Below, in pieces: positions 11,601-19,450 of a DNA stretch of 64,000 nucleotides. Origin of the DNA: Mycolicibacterium doricum (lineage in GTDB: Bacteria; Actinomycetota; Actinomycetes; Mycobacteriales; Mycobacteriaceae). The stretch's first letter is position 1. The number at the start of each line of letters is the position of its first letter. The stretch covers positions 3,658,001 through 3,722,000 of the forward strand of contig NZ_AP022605.1 of the NCBI RefSeq assembly GCF_010728155.1. The letters run 5' to 3'. Position numbers and translations under genes: made by a program. The notes beneath the pieces are model-generated. The model was not told the origin of the DNA and searched no databases. It worked only from the letters and a program-made list of their open reading frames with translations.

Positions 11601-12797
11601 CACCGCAACACCCGCAGGCGCTGTGGTTTCTCGGCAGGCGGTGACCGCAAGCCCTGCGGCCAATACATTCTTGGCGGCGTTCACATCAGCGTGTACGGGC
11701 CCGTGCGGGCAGTTTGTGCACCGAAACACCGCTTGGCTCTCACGGGATTTCGGGTCAACATGCCCACACACCGGACACCGTTGCGACGTGAAGGCCGCCG
11801 GAACCTTGATCACCTGTGTCCCGGTATAACGCGACACAGACATCAACGCTTGCTCGAACCGATACCATCCTTTCCCCAGTACAGCCCGATTCAAACCTGA
11901 TTTACTCGACGCGCCGTTCGGCAGGAACGCCCCGGCGTTGCCGGGATCTTCGACCCGAGCAGCACGGCGCGTCATGTTGCGGGTCTTGAGATCTTCGAGC
12001 ACCACGACTGCGTTCGACTGGGCCAGGCGGTGCGCGGTCTGGACGCAGAAATCCTGGCGGCGGTGCCGCTCAGTGGCCCGCAACTTCGCCAGAGCCCGCC
12101 GGGTCTTGGTGCGGTTTGCCGACCCCTTGGCCGCGCGGGACAGCCTGCGTTGCAGCGCTACCAGGCGGCGGCGTTCACCGGTCGTGACGAACTCCCGGTC
12201 AGCCAGCTCACCGTCGCTGGTGGCCACCGCCACCACCACACCACGATCCACCCCCACCGCGGTCCCCGGGGCGGCGTGCTCTGCCGGGGCCGCGATCCCG
12301 TCGTCGACGAGCAACGACACGAACCAGTGCGCACCGTCCCGCGACAGGGTGGCCGAGCGGACGGTTTCCCCCTGCAGGCTGCGTGACGCCCGGAATTTCA
12401 CCCACCCAAGCTTGGGCAGCTTCACCCGCGCATGTTTGCGGCTGAGCTTCTCCACCACCATCTTGTTGCCCTCGGGGAACCGGAACGACGGCGCCCACCG
12501 CCGACCCGAACGCCAATGCACCCGAAACGTCCCCTGCTCACGGCACGCCTTATCCAGATCCATCAGTGTCTGCTGCAGGCAGTGCCCCGAAACGTCTCTG
12601 AGCCACGAATGCTCAGTCTTGGCTTCGGCCAACTCTTTGGCCTGGGGCCCGTAGTTCATCCACGCCCCGCGGCGGCGGTATTCACCGCGCTGCTCCAACC
12701 CGGTGTTCCACACCGCCCGACACACTGCCCCGATCTGCTCGGCGAACACCGCCTGCGCGTCGGTGAACTCCACCCGAAACCGCCGCCCCGTCACCAC
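11544..12797 (-). CDS. tnpB: TnpB, RNA-guided nuclease of IS605 element
   Basis: OrfB/TnpB family, ancestor of Cas12: an RNA-guided DNA endonuclease that cuts at the donor site and helps keep the element. The 417-residue protein shows the three RuvC acidic residues in GVDRGVVVAVA, VVLEDLKTRNM and HADVNAAKN. The zinc finger CPVCG...CTNC sits before the last motif, and the N-terminal helix-rich domain reads CRAVWNTGLEQRGEYRR. Its length is that of a full TnpB. GTG 12797 begins just after the tnpA stop (12802), with a four-base gap. All catalytic positions are present. Its 3' end should also supply the omega RNA. Confidence 0.93.
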   Translation of the reverse strand: MVTGRRFRVEFTDAQAVFAEQIGAVCRAVWNTGLEQRGEYRRRGAWMNYGPQAKELAEAKTEHSWLRDVSGHCLQQTLMDLDKACREQGTFRVHWRSGRRWAPSFRFPEGNKMVVEKLSRKHARVKLPKLGWVKFRASRSLQGETVRSATLSRDGAHWFVSLLVDDGIAAPAEHAAPGTAVGVDRGVVVAVATSDGELADREFVTTGERRRLVALQRRLSRAAKGSANRTKTRRALAKLRATERHRRQDFCVQTAHRLAQSNAVVVLEDLKTRNMTRRAARVEDPGNAGAFLPNGASSKSGLNRAVLGKGWYRFEQALMSVSRYTGTQVIKVPAAFTSQRCPVCGHVDPKSRESQAVFRCTNCPHGPVHADVNAAKNVLAAGLAVTACRETTAPAGVAVTSTQEPAGNREELLLQPV

Positions 12798-12801
12798 GAT
12801 C

Positions 12802-13230
12802 TCAACGATCCTTCTGCGACTCGACGTAGCGGTTGATCACCGACAACGGTGCCCCACCCACCGTCGCCACGAAATACGAATTCGTCCACAATGTCGGCAA
12901 CCGCGATTTCAGCCACGGGAACTCCTGCCGCAGCAGCCGCGAGGACCTGCCCTTGATGGCCTTCACCAGCTTGTGAACCCCCAACTGCGGGTCGACCTCC
13001 ACCAGCAGATGCACGTGGTCAGGCATGGTCTCCATCTCGATCAACCATGCCCCCTTCTCCTCGATCACCTCGACGATGATGTCCTTGAGCCGCTGCTCCA
13101 TCCGCCCGCCGATCACCTTGCGTCTGTATTTCGGGCACCAGACAACGTGATAGGCGCACCGGAACGCGATATTCGCGTTCGTCCGCAACGTAACACCCAC
13201 ACCCGACAACATTAGACAGCGATCAACCAT
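12802..13230 (-). CDS. tnpA: TnpA, IS200-type Y1 HUH transposase
   Basis: Single-strand transposase that nicks and joins hairpin-marked ends through a tyrosine. The 142-residue frame has the family opening AYHVVWCPKYRRKVI, the HUH motif in MPDHVHLLVEV, and the catalytic tyrosine in INRYVESQK near the C-terminus. The longest frame starts inside the left-end hairpin (13208-13238), so the true start is probably a few codons in, such as GTG 13200. This would give about 132 residues. It overlaps no other gene and is followed directly by tnpB. Confidence 0.93.
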   Translation of the reverse strand: MVDRCLMLSGVGVTLRTNANIAFRCAYHVVWCPKYRRKVIGGRMEQRLKDIIVEVIEEKGAWLIEMETMPDHVHLLVEVDPQLGVHKLVKAIKGRSSRLLRQEFPWLKSRLPTLWTNSYFVATVGGAPLSVINRYVESQKDR

Positions 13231-13238
13231 CTAATGTT
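13208..13238. repeat. Left-end hairpin of the IS element
   Basis: Perfect 9-bp inverted repeat AACATTAGA / TCTAATGTT with a 13-base loop, overlapping the 5' end of the tnpA frame. It is AT-rich against a GC-rich background and is the likely TnpA recognition hairpin. Confidence 0.65.
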
Positions 13239-13297
13239 TCAACACGCCGGAACCGTACCCGCGCAGTGGCCACCCAAAGCAGGAACTTGACGCGCTC

Positions 13298-13321
13298 ACC
13301 CCCACGCCTGAAGGCAGGGGT
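13298..13321. repeat. Second end-like hairpin outside the tnpA end
   Basis: ACCCC-acgcctgaaggca-GGGGT stem, preceded by TTGACG at 13286-13291. It matches the right-end hairpin at 11508-11532 in order and sequence, as a direct repeat. It may be a solo right end of an earlier related element. Confidence 0.45.
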
Positions 13322-13329
13322 CCGCCGCG

Positions 13330-13398
13330 CTACCTACTTTCGATCGCGCCGTAGTTGGCCCAGTCCAGGGGCAGCGCGATGACGTCGAGTTCGCCTTC
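13330..13398 (-). pseudogene. Remnant of an ABC transporter substrate-binding protein
   Basis: A 22-codon open stretch between stops reads EGELDVIALPLDWANYGAI. This closely resembles the start of mature spermidine/iron-type substrate-binding proteins (pattern EGxLNVIALPxDWANYGxII, from memory). Upstream the frame is broken, and downstream it stops at TAG before the IS-like hairpin. The rest of the gene is absent, so this is a fossil next to the insertion site. Confidence 0.4.
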
Positions 13399-13610
13399 TC
13401 AATCTGCCAGCAGGCGCAAAGTGCCCATTGCCGAATCTTCCGATGGTCAGGAAGCACCGCGATTGGACGGCGGTTACCACTCCTCGGTGACGCGGTGAAC
13501 CGATCCGAACGGGCGTCAGAACACTCCCGTGGCCAGGCGGATCAGGCGGGGTACGTTGATCAAGACCACCCACGCTACCGTGCCCGCGCGTTTGTGCTGG
13601 TGGCGCGGGA

Positions 13611-13616
13611 TAGCAT
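13611..13616 (+). promoter_or_regulatory. -10 hexamer TAGCAT, leaderless
   Basis: TAGCAT is followed by seven bases and GTG 13624. Confidence 0.4.
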
Positions 13617-13623
13617 CTGGGGC

Positions 13624-14298
13624 GTGGCCGAACGCGAAGCCCCAAAGGACTTCGACTATCGCTGGGATGAACCGCCCCTTTTGGGGGGTGCGCGCGCCGG
13701 ACCGGACGACGCGGGGGTTGATCCCGACTATGACGTTGATCAGGACTATGACGTTGATCAGGACTATGTCGAGGTCTACCAGCCGACTGTCGCGGAGTAT
13801 GCCGACGCACCCCGATACGTCGAGCCGCAGCACGTGGAGCCCCCGCACGTGCCCATGCCTGAGGACCGCTTCGATGCGTTCGACGCCAACACCTTCGATG
13901 CGTTCGACGCCAACACGTGGACCTTCCGCCGCCCGCCGCCGCCGTGGTACCGAACCCGGCAGGCGGTGACGGCACTCGTGATCGTCGCGCTGGCCGCCGT
14001 CGCCCTCGTGGTGTCCGCGGTGCTGTTACTCCTCGTTGGCCGCGGAGGCGGCGCGGACGAGGAGTCAACCGTTGACCCGACCCCGTCATCGACGGTGGCG
14101 CCGGCACCGTCGCGCACGCGCGAACCACCACCGCCGCCTCCCCCTCCACCGCCACCACCGCCGTCGGTGCAGCTACCGGCCGAAACCGGACCGACGTGGC
14201 GGCAGACGCAGCGTCCGAGCCAGAGGAAGAAGCCTGAGATCGGTGTGACGAAGAGCCCGGCCATCCGTAAACCGAACAATCCGCGCGAGCCGGATTGA
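13624..14298 (+). CDS. Proline-rich membrane protein with internal repeats, unknown function
   Basis: The 224-residue protein has an acidic cytoplasmic N-terminal half with tandem DYDVDQ and FDAFDANT repeats. One membrane helix follows (about residues 118-142, [26 protein letters not shown]), then a run of 13 prolines and a basic outer tail. This layout resembles mycobacterial single-pass proteins with a disordered cell-wall-spanning linker; no enzyme domain is visible. GTG 13624 is supported by a leaderless -10. The repeats are tandem at DNA level (18 bp and 24 bp), so length may vary between strains. I do not recognise the family. Confidence 0.65.
   Translation: MAEREAPKDFDYRWDEPPLLGGARAGPDDAGVDPDYDVDQDYDVDQDYVEVYQPTVAEYADAPRYVEPQHVEPPHVPMPEDRFDAFDANTFDAFDANTWTFRRPPPPWYRTRQAVTALVIVALAAVALVVSAVLLLLVGRGGGADEESTVDPTPSSTVAPAPSRTREPPPPPPPPPPPPPSVQLPAETGPTWRQTQRPSQRKKPEIGVTKSPAIRKPNNPREPD
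13726..13761 (+). repeat. Tandem 18-bp repeat inside a coding region
   Basis: Two perfect copies of gactatgacgttgatcag (13726-13743, 13744-13761) and a partial third copy encode DYDVDQ units. The frame is kept. Confidence 0.9.
13870..13917 (+). repeat. Tandem 24-bp repeat inside a coding region
   Basis: Two copies (13870-13893 and 13894-13917), differing only in the last base, encode FDAFDANT twice. Confidence 0.9.
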
Positions 14299-14321
14299 CT
14301 CACGGCCCCGCGGCCGGCCAA

Positions 14322-14327
14322 TACGCT
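14322..14327 (+). promoter_or_regulatory. -10 hexamer TACGCT, leaderless
   Basis: TACGCT is followed by six bases and ATG 14334. Confidence 0.4.
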
Positions 14328-14333
14328 GACGGC

Positions 14334-14741
14334 ATGTCCGGATTCGACGCGGTCGAAATGTTCGCCGCCGCCCGTGCGGCGGCGCTGGCCACGATCAACC
14401 CCGACGGAACACCGCATCTCGTGCCGGTCGTGTTCGCCGTGCACCGGGAGACGGTGTACACGGCGGTGGACGCCAAACGGAAGTCAACCCAGCGGTTGCG
14501 GCGGTTGGCCAACATCGACGCCGATCCCCGAGTGTGCCTCATCGCCGACAACTACTCCGACGACTGGAGTCAGCTGTGGTGGGTGCGAGCGGACGGGGTC
14601 GCCACGGTGCATCACAGCGGCGACCAGATGGCGACCGGGTACGGAGCGTTGCGGCAGAAGTATCCGCAGTATCAGCGCCTCGCCCTCGACGGGCCGGTGA
14701 TCAGCGTCGAGGTGCGGCGGTGGTCGTCGTGGCAGGCGTGA
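14334..14741 (+). CDS. PPOX-class F420-dependent oxidoreductase (Rv0121c-like)
   Basis: The 135-residue split-barrel protein opens [26 protein letters not shown], followed by [31 protein letters not shown], the pattern of the TIGR03668/Rv0121c group of F420-linked reductases. These proteins bind the deazaflavin F420 and reduce unknown small substrates. ATG 14334 has a leaderless -10; an upstream frame to 14295 is not conserved. In M. tuberculosis the homologue is followed by fusA2 (from memory), and a fusA2 remnant lies downstream here too. The pair supports the identification of both. Confidence 0.8.
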   Translation: MSGFDAVEMFAAARAAALATINPDGTPHLVPVVFAVHRETVYTAVDAKRKSTQRLRRLANIDADPRVCLIADNYSDDWSQLWWVRADGVATVHHSGDQMATGYGALRQKYPQYQRLALDGPVISVEVRRWSSWQA

Positions 14742-14876
14742 TGTGGCTGCGAATTGCTCACGGCTTCGGCGTCCGCGACGGTCCGGCGACGGTGCTCGTC
14801 CTCGTGGCGCAGTCCCGGTCGGGTGGTCGGTCGGGTGGTCGATGGAAGCAGACCACGTTGCCGTCCGATGAGCGAT

Positions 14877-15107
14877 TTACCAGTGGTTGACCTTGCCGGG
14901 TTTGACTTTCCAGTGTCCAGGTGGGACATCGGAAACGTGATTGAGGTGTCCGGGCGGCGCCAGGCAGCCCGGCCCCGGGCCCTGAAGTGGATCGGGAACC
15001 CACCAACAGTGTGGATCGGCCTGCGCCGTACCGGCGCCCAGTCCGACAGCCGCGAAGCCCAGCGCACCTGTCATCGTTGCTGTCGCTGCGAGCTTCTTCA
15101 GATTCAT
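14877..15107 (-). CDS. Small secreted protein, unknown function
   Basis: A 76-residue precursor with a clear signal peptide: MNLKK, a hydrophobic stretch, and a cleavage site after GTAQA. The mature part is only about 46 residues, rich in Pro, Gly and Trp (DPHCWWVPDPLQGPGPGC), with two cysteines that may pair. Many mycobacteria encode such small exported proteins; I cannot assign a role. It sits on the opposite strand between the F420 enzyme gene and the fusA2 remnant. Confidence 0.65.
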   Translation of the reverse strand: MNLKKLAATATMTGALGFAAVGLGAGTAQADPHCWWVPDPLQGPGPGCLAPPGHLNHVSDVPPGHWKVKPGKVNHW

Positions 15108-15202
15108 GCTGGCCCCTTACGCTTGTGCGATTTGCATTCACCCCCCACCGCGCTGCCGCGCGGCTCGGGCCCCCGTCCGATCGCGAATTCCCCGCACGTA
15201 CA

Positions 15203-15434
15203 GTGTCCAAACGCACGCCGTCCAAACCCACGCCGTCCAAACCCACGCCGCCCAAACCCACGCCGCCCAAACCACGCCGCCCCGTCCCGCAACATCACAT
15301 TGGTCGGCCCGTCCGGGGGCGGGAAGACCAGGCTGGTGGAGGCGCTGCTGTTGCACGGCCGCCTGGACCGCGCCCCGACGTGCTGGCGGCATCACCGCGG
15401 CGCTGTCGCCAAGCTGGCCCGACAGCTGAGTTAA
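15203..15434 (+). pseudogene. fusA2: Decayed 5' end of fusA2 (elongation factor G-like, EF-G2)
   Basis: GTG 15203 begins a frame reading SKRTPSKPTPSKPTPPKPT. After a shift of frame near 15279-15290 the sequence gives RNITLVGPSGGGKTRLVEALLL, the P-loop start of the mycobacterial EF-G2 family. From there the frame diverges and ends at TAA 15432-15434, so nearly the whole of the roughly 700-residue GTPase is missing. Order and strand relative to the Rv0121c-like gene match the M. tuberculosis arrangement (from memory). The lesion lies at a tandem repeat whose last unit is one base short. The remnant cannot encode a working factor. Confidence 0.5.
15206..15279 (+). repeat. Tandem 15-bp repeat at the start of the fusA2 remnant
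   Basis: Five units of tccaaacccacgccg or close variants: 15206-15220, 15221-15235, 15236-15250, 15251-15265 and a 14-base unit 15266-15279. The short last unit changes the frame. Confidence 0.85.
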
Positions 15435-15463
15435 CTGCTCGCCGCCCTCGCCGACGTCTCGGG

Positions 15464-16405
15464 TCAGGCCACCCGTTCGGCGAGCTCGGCTTCGAGCTTT
15501 TCCTCGTAGGCGCCTTCATCGCGGCCGAGCGCGACCGTCGCGGCGATCATCGCGGCGGCGGCGGCACCGAGCGCGATCGGTTCCAGTGCGCTGATCTGCA
15601 TGTGCTCGTTGAGGACGATGGCGCCGAGGACGACGGCGACCACGGGCTCGAGCACCAGCATCGTCGGAACTGACGTCTGCAGGGATCCGGCGTGGAAAGC
15701 TGACTGCTGCAGCAGCGTCGCACCGACGCCGAGCAGCACCAGCAGGTAGAGCGCCGGGGTGGTCAGCGCCGTGCGGACCTGCCCCTCGGTGATCATGTGC
15801 ATGACGATCTTGGTGAGCACTGCGACGAGTCCGAACAGCACCCCGACCCCCGCCGCGAGCATCACCGCGCGCCGCCAGTTGCTGGCACGCACCGCGATCA
15901 GCACGCACGCGAGCACGACGCCGACACAGACCGCGACCACGATCACCGTCAGTGCGACGGGGATGTCGTAGTCGCCGGCGGTGGACTTGGCCAAGGCGAC
16001 GAACACGGTCAATGCTGCCGTCAGCAACAACGCCCACATCCACTCGGCGCGGCTCACGCGGCGGCCGGCGAGGCGCGCGCTCAGCGGCAGGGCGAACAGC
16101 AGGGCCGAGACCAGCACCGGCTGCACCAGCAGTAGCGACCCGTATCCCAGCGCGAGGGCCTGGAAGATGAATCCCGCCACCGCGGCCCCGGTGCCCACCC
16201 ACCACACCGGCCGGCGCAGCAGCGTCATCAGCATGACCGTGCTGATGCCCTTCTCGGGCGGCACATCGAGTGTGGCGCGCTGGCGGATCACGATGCCGAT
16301 CGCCATGAAGATCGCCGCAAGCAAGGCGAAGGACACCGCAAACCCATGGCCCACCAAGCCGGACACCCCTTTGCGTAGCGGAACGGTGCTGACGACAGAC
16401 AGCAC
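15464..16405 (-). CDS. DMT-family multi-pass membrane transporter
   Basis: A 313-residue integral membrane protein with about nine or ten hydrophobic helices and the internal two-fold layout of the drug/metabolite transporter superfamily (for example LVQPVLVSALLFALPLSARLAGRRVSRAEW and MLVLEPVVAVVLGAIVLNE). The short acidic tail is cytoplasmic. No substrate can be given. The longest frame starts at GTG 16405; a shorter start within the next 20 codons is equally possible because the first helix begins near residue 20. It has no operon partner on its strand. Confidence 0.75.
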   Translation of the reverse strand: MLSVVSTVPLRKGVSGLVGHGFAVSFALLAAIFMAIGIVIRQRATLDVPPEKGISTVMLMTLLRRPVWWVGTGAAVAGFIFQALALGYGSLLLVQPVLVSALLFALPLSARLAGRRVSRAEWMWALLLTAALTVFVALAKSTAGDYDIPVALTVIVVAVCVGVVLACVLIAVRASNWRRAVMLAAGVGVLFGLVAVLTKIVMHMITEGQVRTALTTPALYLLVLLGVGATLLQQSAFHAGSLQTSVPTMLVLEPVVAVVLGAIVLNEHMQISALEPIALGAAAAAMIAATVALGRDEGAYEEKLEAELAERVA

Positions 16406-16544
16406 CCACCACCGTAGAGGCAGTGCGCAAGTTCGGCCCTATCGGCGGGGGCCGGGTATTGCGAACCCGTGATCACCGTGGCGGTCACCGGCGCCGAGGG
16501 CCTCTTCCGTCTGCGCCAGCGGTACCGCTGGCGCCGCCATCGAG

Positions 16545-16805
16545 CTAGATGGCCTCGCGGCCGGAGTGCCGCGCAGCCGAGGATGGAGCGATCTTGTCGT
16601 TCATCGACGCCACCACGGTGTCCACCCTGTTGACCGCCTTGTCGCACATCCCGCGGACCCGTTCTCCGGCCGTGTCGACGTCGTCAGCGGCGCTCAGCAG
16701 GTAGGCGCGCACGGTTACCCGCAGGTGTTCACCGAAGGACCGGACCTCTCTACGCAGGCGGTCGTCGACCTCCAGAGTGACGTACGGCATCAGTCGGTAC
16801 CTCAT
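16545..16805 (-). CDS. Small hypothetical protein
   Basis: An 86-residue helical protein reading RYRLMPYVTLEVDDRLRREVRSFGEHLRV, then a charged amphipathic segment. There is no signal peptide or membrane helix. ATG 16805 is chosen because GGGGAG lies seven bases upstream on the minus strand (16813-16818); ATG 16811 is too close to it. I do not recognise the family. It might be a coiled-coil or antitoxin-like small protein, but no partner gene is adjacent. Confidence 0.5.
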   Translation of the reverse strand: MRYRLMPYVTLEVDDRLRREVRSFGEHLRVTVRAYLLSAADDVDTAGERVRGMCDKAVNRVDTVVASMNDKIAPSSAARHSGREAI

Positions 16806-17000
16806 GTGCATACTCCCCGTCGTGAGTGCTTGCCCAAGACTAACGACGCGGTTGCCGCCGGTGAAGCTGAGCTGTGACACAGATCACGCCGTGAAGTGAC
16901 CCACATCACTGCCTCATTCGCGCACCGGAGTCGGCCACCGTCACACTTCGGTGGGGCGACCGGTCATCGGGTTGGCACGATCCATGGTCACAGAGACGGG

Positions 17001-19319
17001 TCAGACGGAGACCGGCCGCTCGGACCGCTCCTGCTCGAGTCGGCGGTTGAGCGCCTCACCCTCGATGTCTAGATCGGGCAGAATCCGCGCCAGCCAGTTC
17101 GGCAGCCACCATGCGCGGTCGCCCAGCATAGCCATCACCGCGGGCACGACGGTCATCCGCACCACGAACGCGTCGACGAGCACACCGAAGGCCAGTGCGA
17201 AGCCCATCTGCTTGATGATCGGGTCGGCGTTGAACACGAAGCCGGCGAACACCGCCGTCATGATCAGGGCTGCCGCCACCACGACCCGGCTAGCCTGGGT
17301 GAATCCGTGCTCCACCGCTGCTTCCCCACGATCGCCGTGGACGTGCGCCTCCTTCATCGAGGAGACCAGGAACACCTCGTAGTCCATCGCCAGGCCATAG
17401 AGCACGCCGACAACCATGATCGGCAGCATCGACACGATCGGCCCGGTCGCCGACAGTCCGATCAGCTGCTGTAACCAGCCCCACTGGAACACCGCGGTGG
17501 TGGCACCGAACGCCGCGAATACGGTGAGCAGGAACCCCGCGGTCGCCTTGAGCGGGACGGCGACCGAACGGAACACCACCATCAGCACGAGGATCGACAG
17601 ACCCATCACGATGCCGACATACACGGGGATCGCTTCGCCCAGCCGATCGGACATGTCGATCCCCATGGCGGTGATGCCGGTGACCCCGAATTCGGCATTG
17701 TCGAGTTCCGCCAGCGCGCCGGTCTGAGCGCGGATGTCGCGCACGAGTTGTGCGGTGGCCTCCTCGGTCGGCCCGTTTTCCGGCACGACGGAGAACACTG
17801 CGGTGTCGGAGGCGTCGTTGACGCCGCCGAAGGCCACATCGGCCACACCCGGCATCCGGCGCAGGTCGCTGTAGGCGCCCGCGATGTCCGCCGGGCTCAG
17901 TTGCCCGCCAGCCGCTGCTTCGGCAGAGACGATGAGTGGACCGTTGTAGCCCTTGCCGTAATGCTCGGCGATCACGTCGTAACTCTCGCGCTGCGGGGTG
18001 CCCTCGTTGTAGCTGGTGCCGTCCGGCATGCCGAGCGTCATCGTCAGCGCCGGCAGGCCGATCACACCGGTGACCAGGATGCCTGCCAGTGCGGCGGGGA
18101 TGCGGTTGCGCAGGATTGCGCCCACCCACGCCGTAGCCAAGCGGTGGTTGCTCTCCTCGGTCGCGGCGCTGCGCCGGGCCTTCGGCGAGGCGATGCGCTC
18201 GCCCACCAGTCCCAGCAGCGCGGGCAACAGGGTGATGGCGGCGACGACGGCGACGACGACTGTGGCTGCAGCCGCCAGTGCCATTGGAGTGAGCAGCGAA
18301 ATGCCCACGACCGTCAGCGCGACGAGCGCGATCACCACGGTCGTCCCGGCGAAGACGACGGCGCTGCCTGCGGTGCCGATCGCGCGGGCGGCCGCGTCGC
18401 CTGCGCTCAAGCCGCGGTCGAGGATCAGCCGCCGCTGCCGGTTGACGATGAACATTGAATAGTCGATGCCGACCGCGAGGCCGAGCATGAGCGCGAGCAC
18501 CGCCGTCATCGACTGCATTTCGAACAGATGCGAGAACAGGAAGGTGCCGCCGACTCCCAGGGCCACCGAGATCAGCGCGGTCACCAACGGCAGGCCGGCG
18601 GCGATCAGGGACCCGAGGGTGATGATCAGCACCACCGCGGCCACCATGACGCCGATGACCTCGGCGGCGCCCGCGATCTCGGGCATCTCCGCCATGCTCG
18701 CCGACGGCAGCACCTCGATGCCGCGGTCGGCCACTGCCTCCTGCGCCGCATCGACGGTGCGCTCAACCACTCCCGTGGGCAGTTCGGGGGTCTGCCTGTC
18801 GAACTGGAACTGGTAGAGCGCGACGGCACCATCTGCGGAGACCGTCACGCCAGGCACCGGCCGGCCGTCGACGGTCAGCGGCTGCGGCGCATCCGGTGAC
18901 GGCGGGGCGTCCACCTGGGCGCGAGCCACCGCCGCCGAGGCGGCGAGCATCGGGCTATCCGGCCCCTTGGCCAGCTCCTCTTGCGCCAGCTGACGAGGAT
19001 CGACCACATGCTCTGTCCGCGAGACCGCGTCGACCGCGGCCAGCACGGCGTCGCGGTTGGCGCCGTCGTCGATCCGCTGGCCCTGCGGTGCGGCGAAGGC
19101 GATGCTGCCCTGCCCGCCAGAGGACTGCGGCATCTTCTCGGCCAGCTGGTCGATGACCTCCTGGGCAGGAACGCCGTCGATCCGCATCTCGTTCGAGATC
19201 TTCGGCGGGTTGAGGGCGAGAAGCCCCGCAACCACGGCGATCAGCGCGACCCAACCGGCGATGACAGGCCAAGGACGTCCGAACGCGAATCGGCCGATTC
19301 GATGAAGGAATATCGCCAT
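17001..19319 (-). CDS. MMPL/RND-family transporter
   Basis: A 772-residue RND-type membrane protein with 11-12 helices in two MMPL halves, each led by a large outer loop. The charged membrane motif is in GLAVGIDYSMFIVNRQRR of the first half and LYGLAMDYEVFLVSSMKE of the second (Asp-Tyr pairs that couple to the proton gradient). It lacks the extra loops of the lipid-exporting MmpL3/4/5 group and is closer to YdfJ-like pumps; the cargo is unknown. ATG 19319 has a -10-like TACTGT seven bases before it. A palindrome at 19362-19375 suggests repressor control. Confidence 0.88.
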   Translation of the reverse strand: MAIFLHRIGRFAFGRPWPVIAGWVALIAVVAGLLALNPPKISNEMRIDGVPAQEVIDQLAEKMPQSSGGQGSIAFAAPQGQRIDDGANRDAVLAAVDAVSRTEHVVDPRQLAQEELAKGPDSPMLAASAAVARAQVDAPPSPDAPQPLTVDGRPVPGVTVSADGAVALYQFQFDRQTPELPTGVVERTVDAAQEAVADRGIEVLPSASMAEMPEIAGAAEVIGVMVAAVVLIITLGSLIAAGLPLVTALISVALGVGGTFLFSHLFEMQSMTAVLALMLGLAVGIDYSMFIVNRQRRLILDRGLSAGDAAARAIGTAGSAVVFAGTTVVIALVALTVVGISLLTPMALAAAATVVVAVVAAITLLPALLGLVGERIASPKARRSAATEESNHRLATAWVGAILRNRIPAALAGILVTGVIGLPALTMTLGMPDGTSYNEGTPQRESYDVIAEHYGKGYNGPLIVSAEAAAGGQLSPADIAGAYSDLRRMPGVADVAFGGVNDASDTAVFSVVPENGPTEEATAQLVRDIRAQTGALAELDNAEFGVTGITAMGIDMSDRLGEAIPVYVGIVMGLSILVLMVVFRSVAVPLKATAGFLLTVFAAFGATTAVFQWGWLQQLIGLSATGPIVSMLPIMVVGVLYGLAMDYEVFLVSSMKEAHVHGDRGEAAVEHGFTQASRVVVAAALIMTAVFAGFVFNADPIIKQMGFALAFGVLVDAFVVRMTVVPAVMAMLGDRAWWLPNWLARILPDLDIEGEALNRRLEQERSERPVSV

Positions 19320-19326
19320 GAACGCC

Positions 19327-19332
19327 ACAGTA
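19327..19332 (-). promoter_or_regulatory. -10 hexamer TACTGT for the MMPL gene
   Basis: On the minus strand TACTGT is followed by seven bases and ATG 19319, a leaderless layout. Confidence 0.4.
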
Positions 19333-19361
19333 CCTTGGCGCGAGGACACTTGGCCATCAGT

Positions 19362-19375
19362 TGTAGTGAACTACA
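19362..19375. promoter_or_regulatory. Palindromic operator-like site TGTAGT-GA-ACTACA
   Basis: Perfect 6-bp inverted repeat with a two-base spacer, about 30 bases upstream of the -10 of the MMPL gene. This is a usual position and size for a TetR- or MarR-type operator. No regulator gene is adjacent. Confidence 0.4.
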
Positions 19376-19450
19376 CCCCACCGCAAAAAGCATGATGATT
19401 GCCACTTTCAGAAGCTTTGGGCAAACATGTTTGGCAGTCAGCAGGAGTGG

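Larger units (their letters stand above)
11499..13290 (-). mobile_element. IS200/IS605-family insertion sequence (tnpA + tnpB)
   Basis: A complete-looking element with a Y1 HUH transposase (tnpA) and an RNA-guided nuclease gene (tnpB), both on the minus strand and five bases apart. It has no terminal inverted repeats. A perfect 9-bp stem lies at the tnpA end (13208-13238) and an imperfect hairpin at the tnpB end (11508-11532), as expected for elements that move as single strands. The exact tips are estimated: the tnpB end near the TTGAC at 11499-11503 and the tnpA end within about 13240-13290. Both proteins appear intact, so the element may be active. Confidence 0.8.

Noticed and set aside
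13334..14158. Minus-strand frame of 274 codons
   Set aside because: Arg/Pro-rich antisense of the repeat protein gene, with no protein-like segments apart from the short remnant in another frame.
15206..15279. Possible CRISPR or regulatory array
   Set aside because: Units are 15 bp, contiguous and without spacers. They are a coding tandem repeat.
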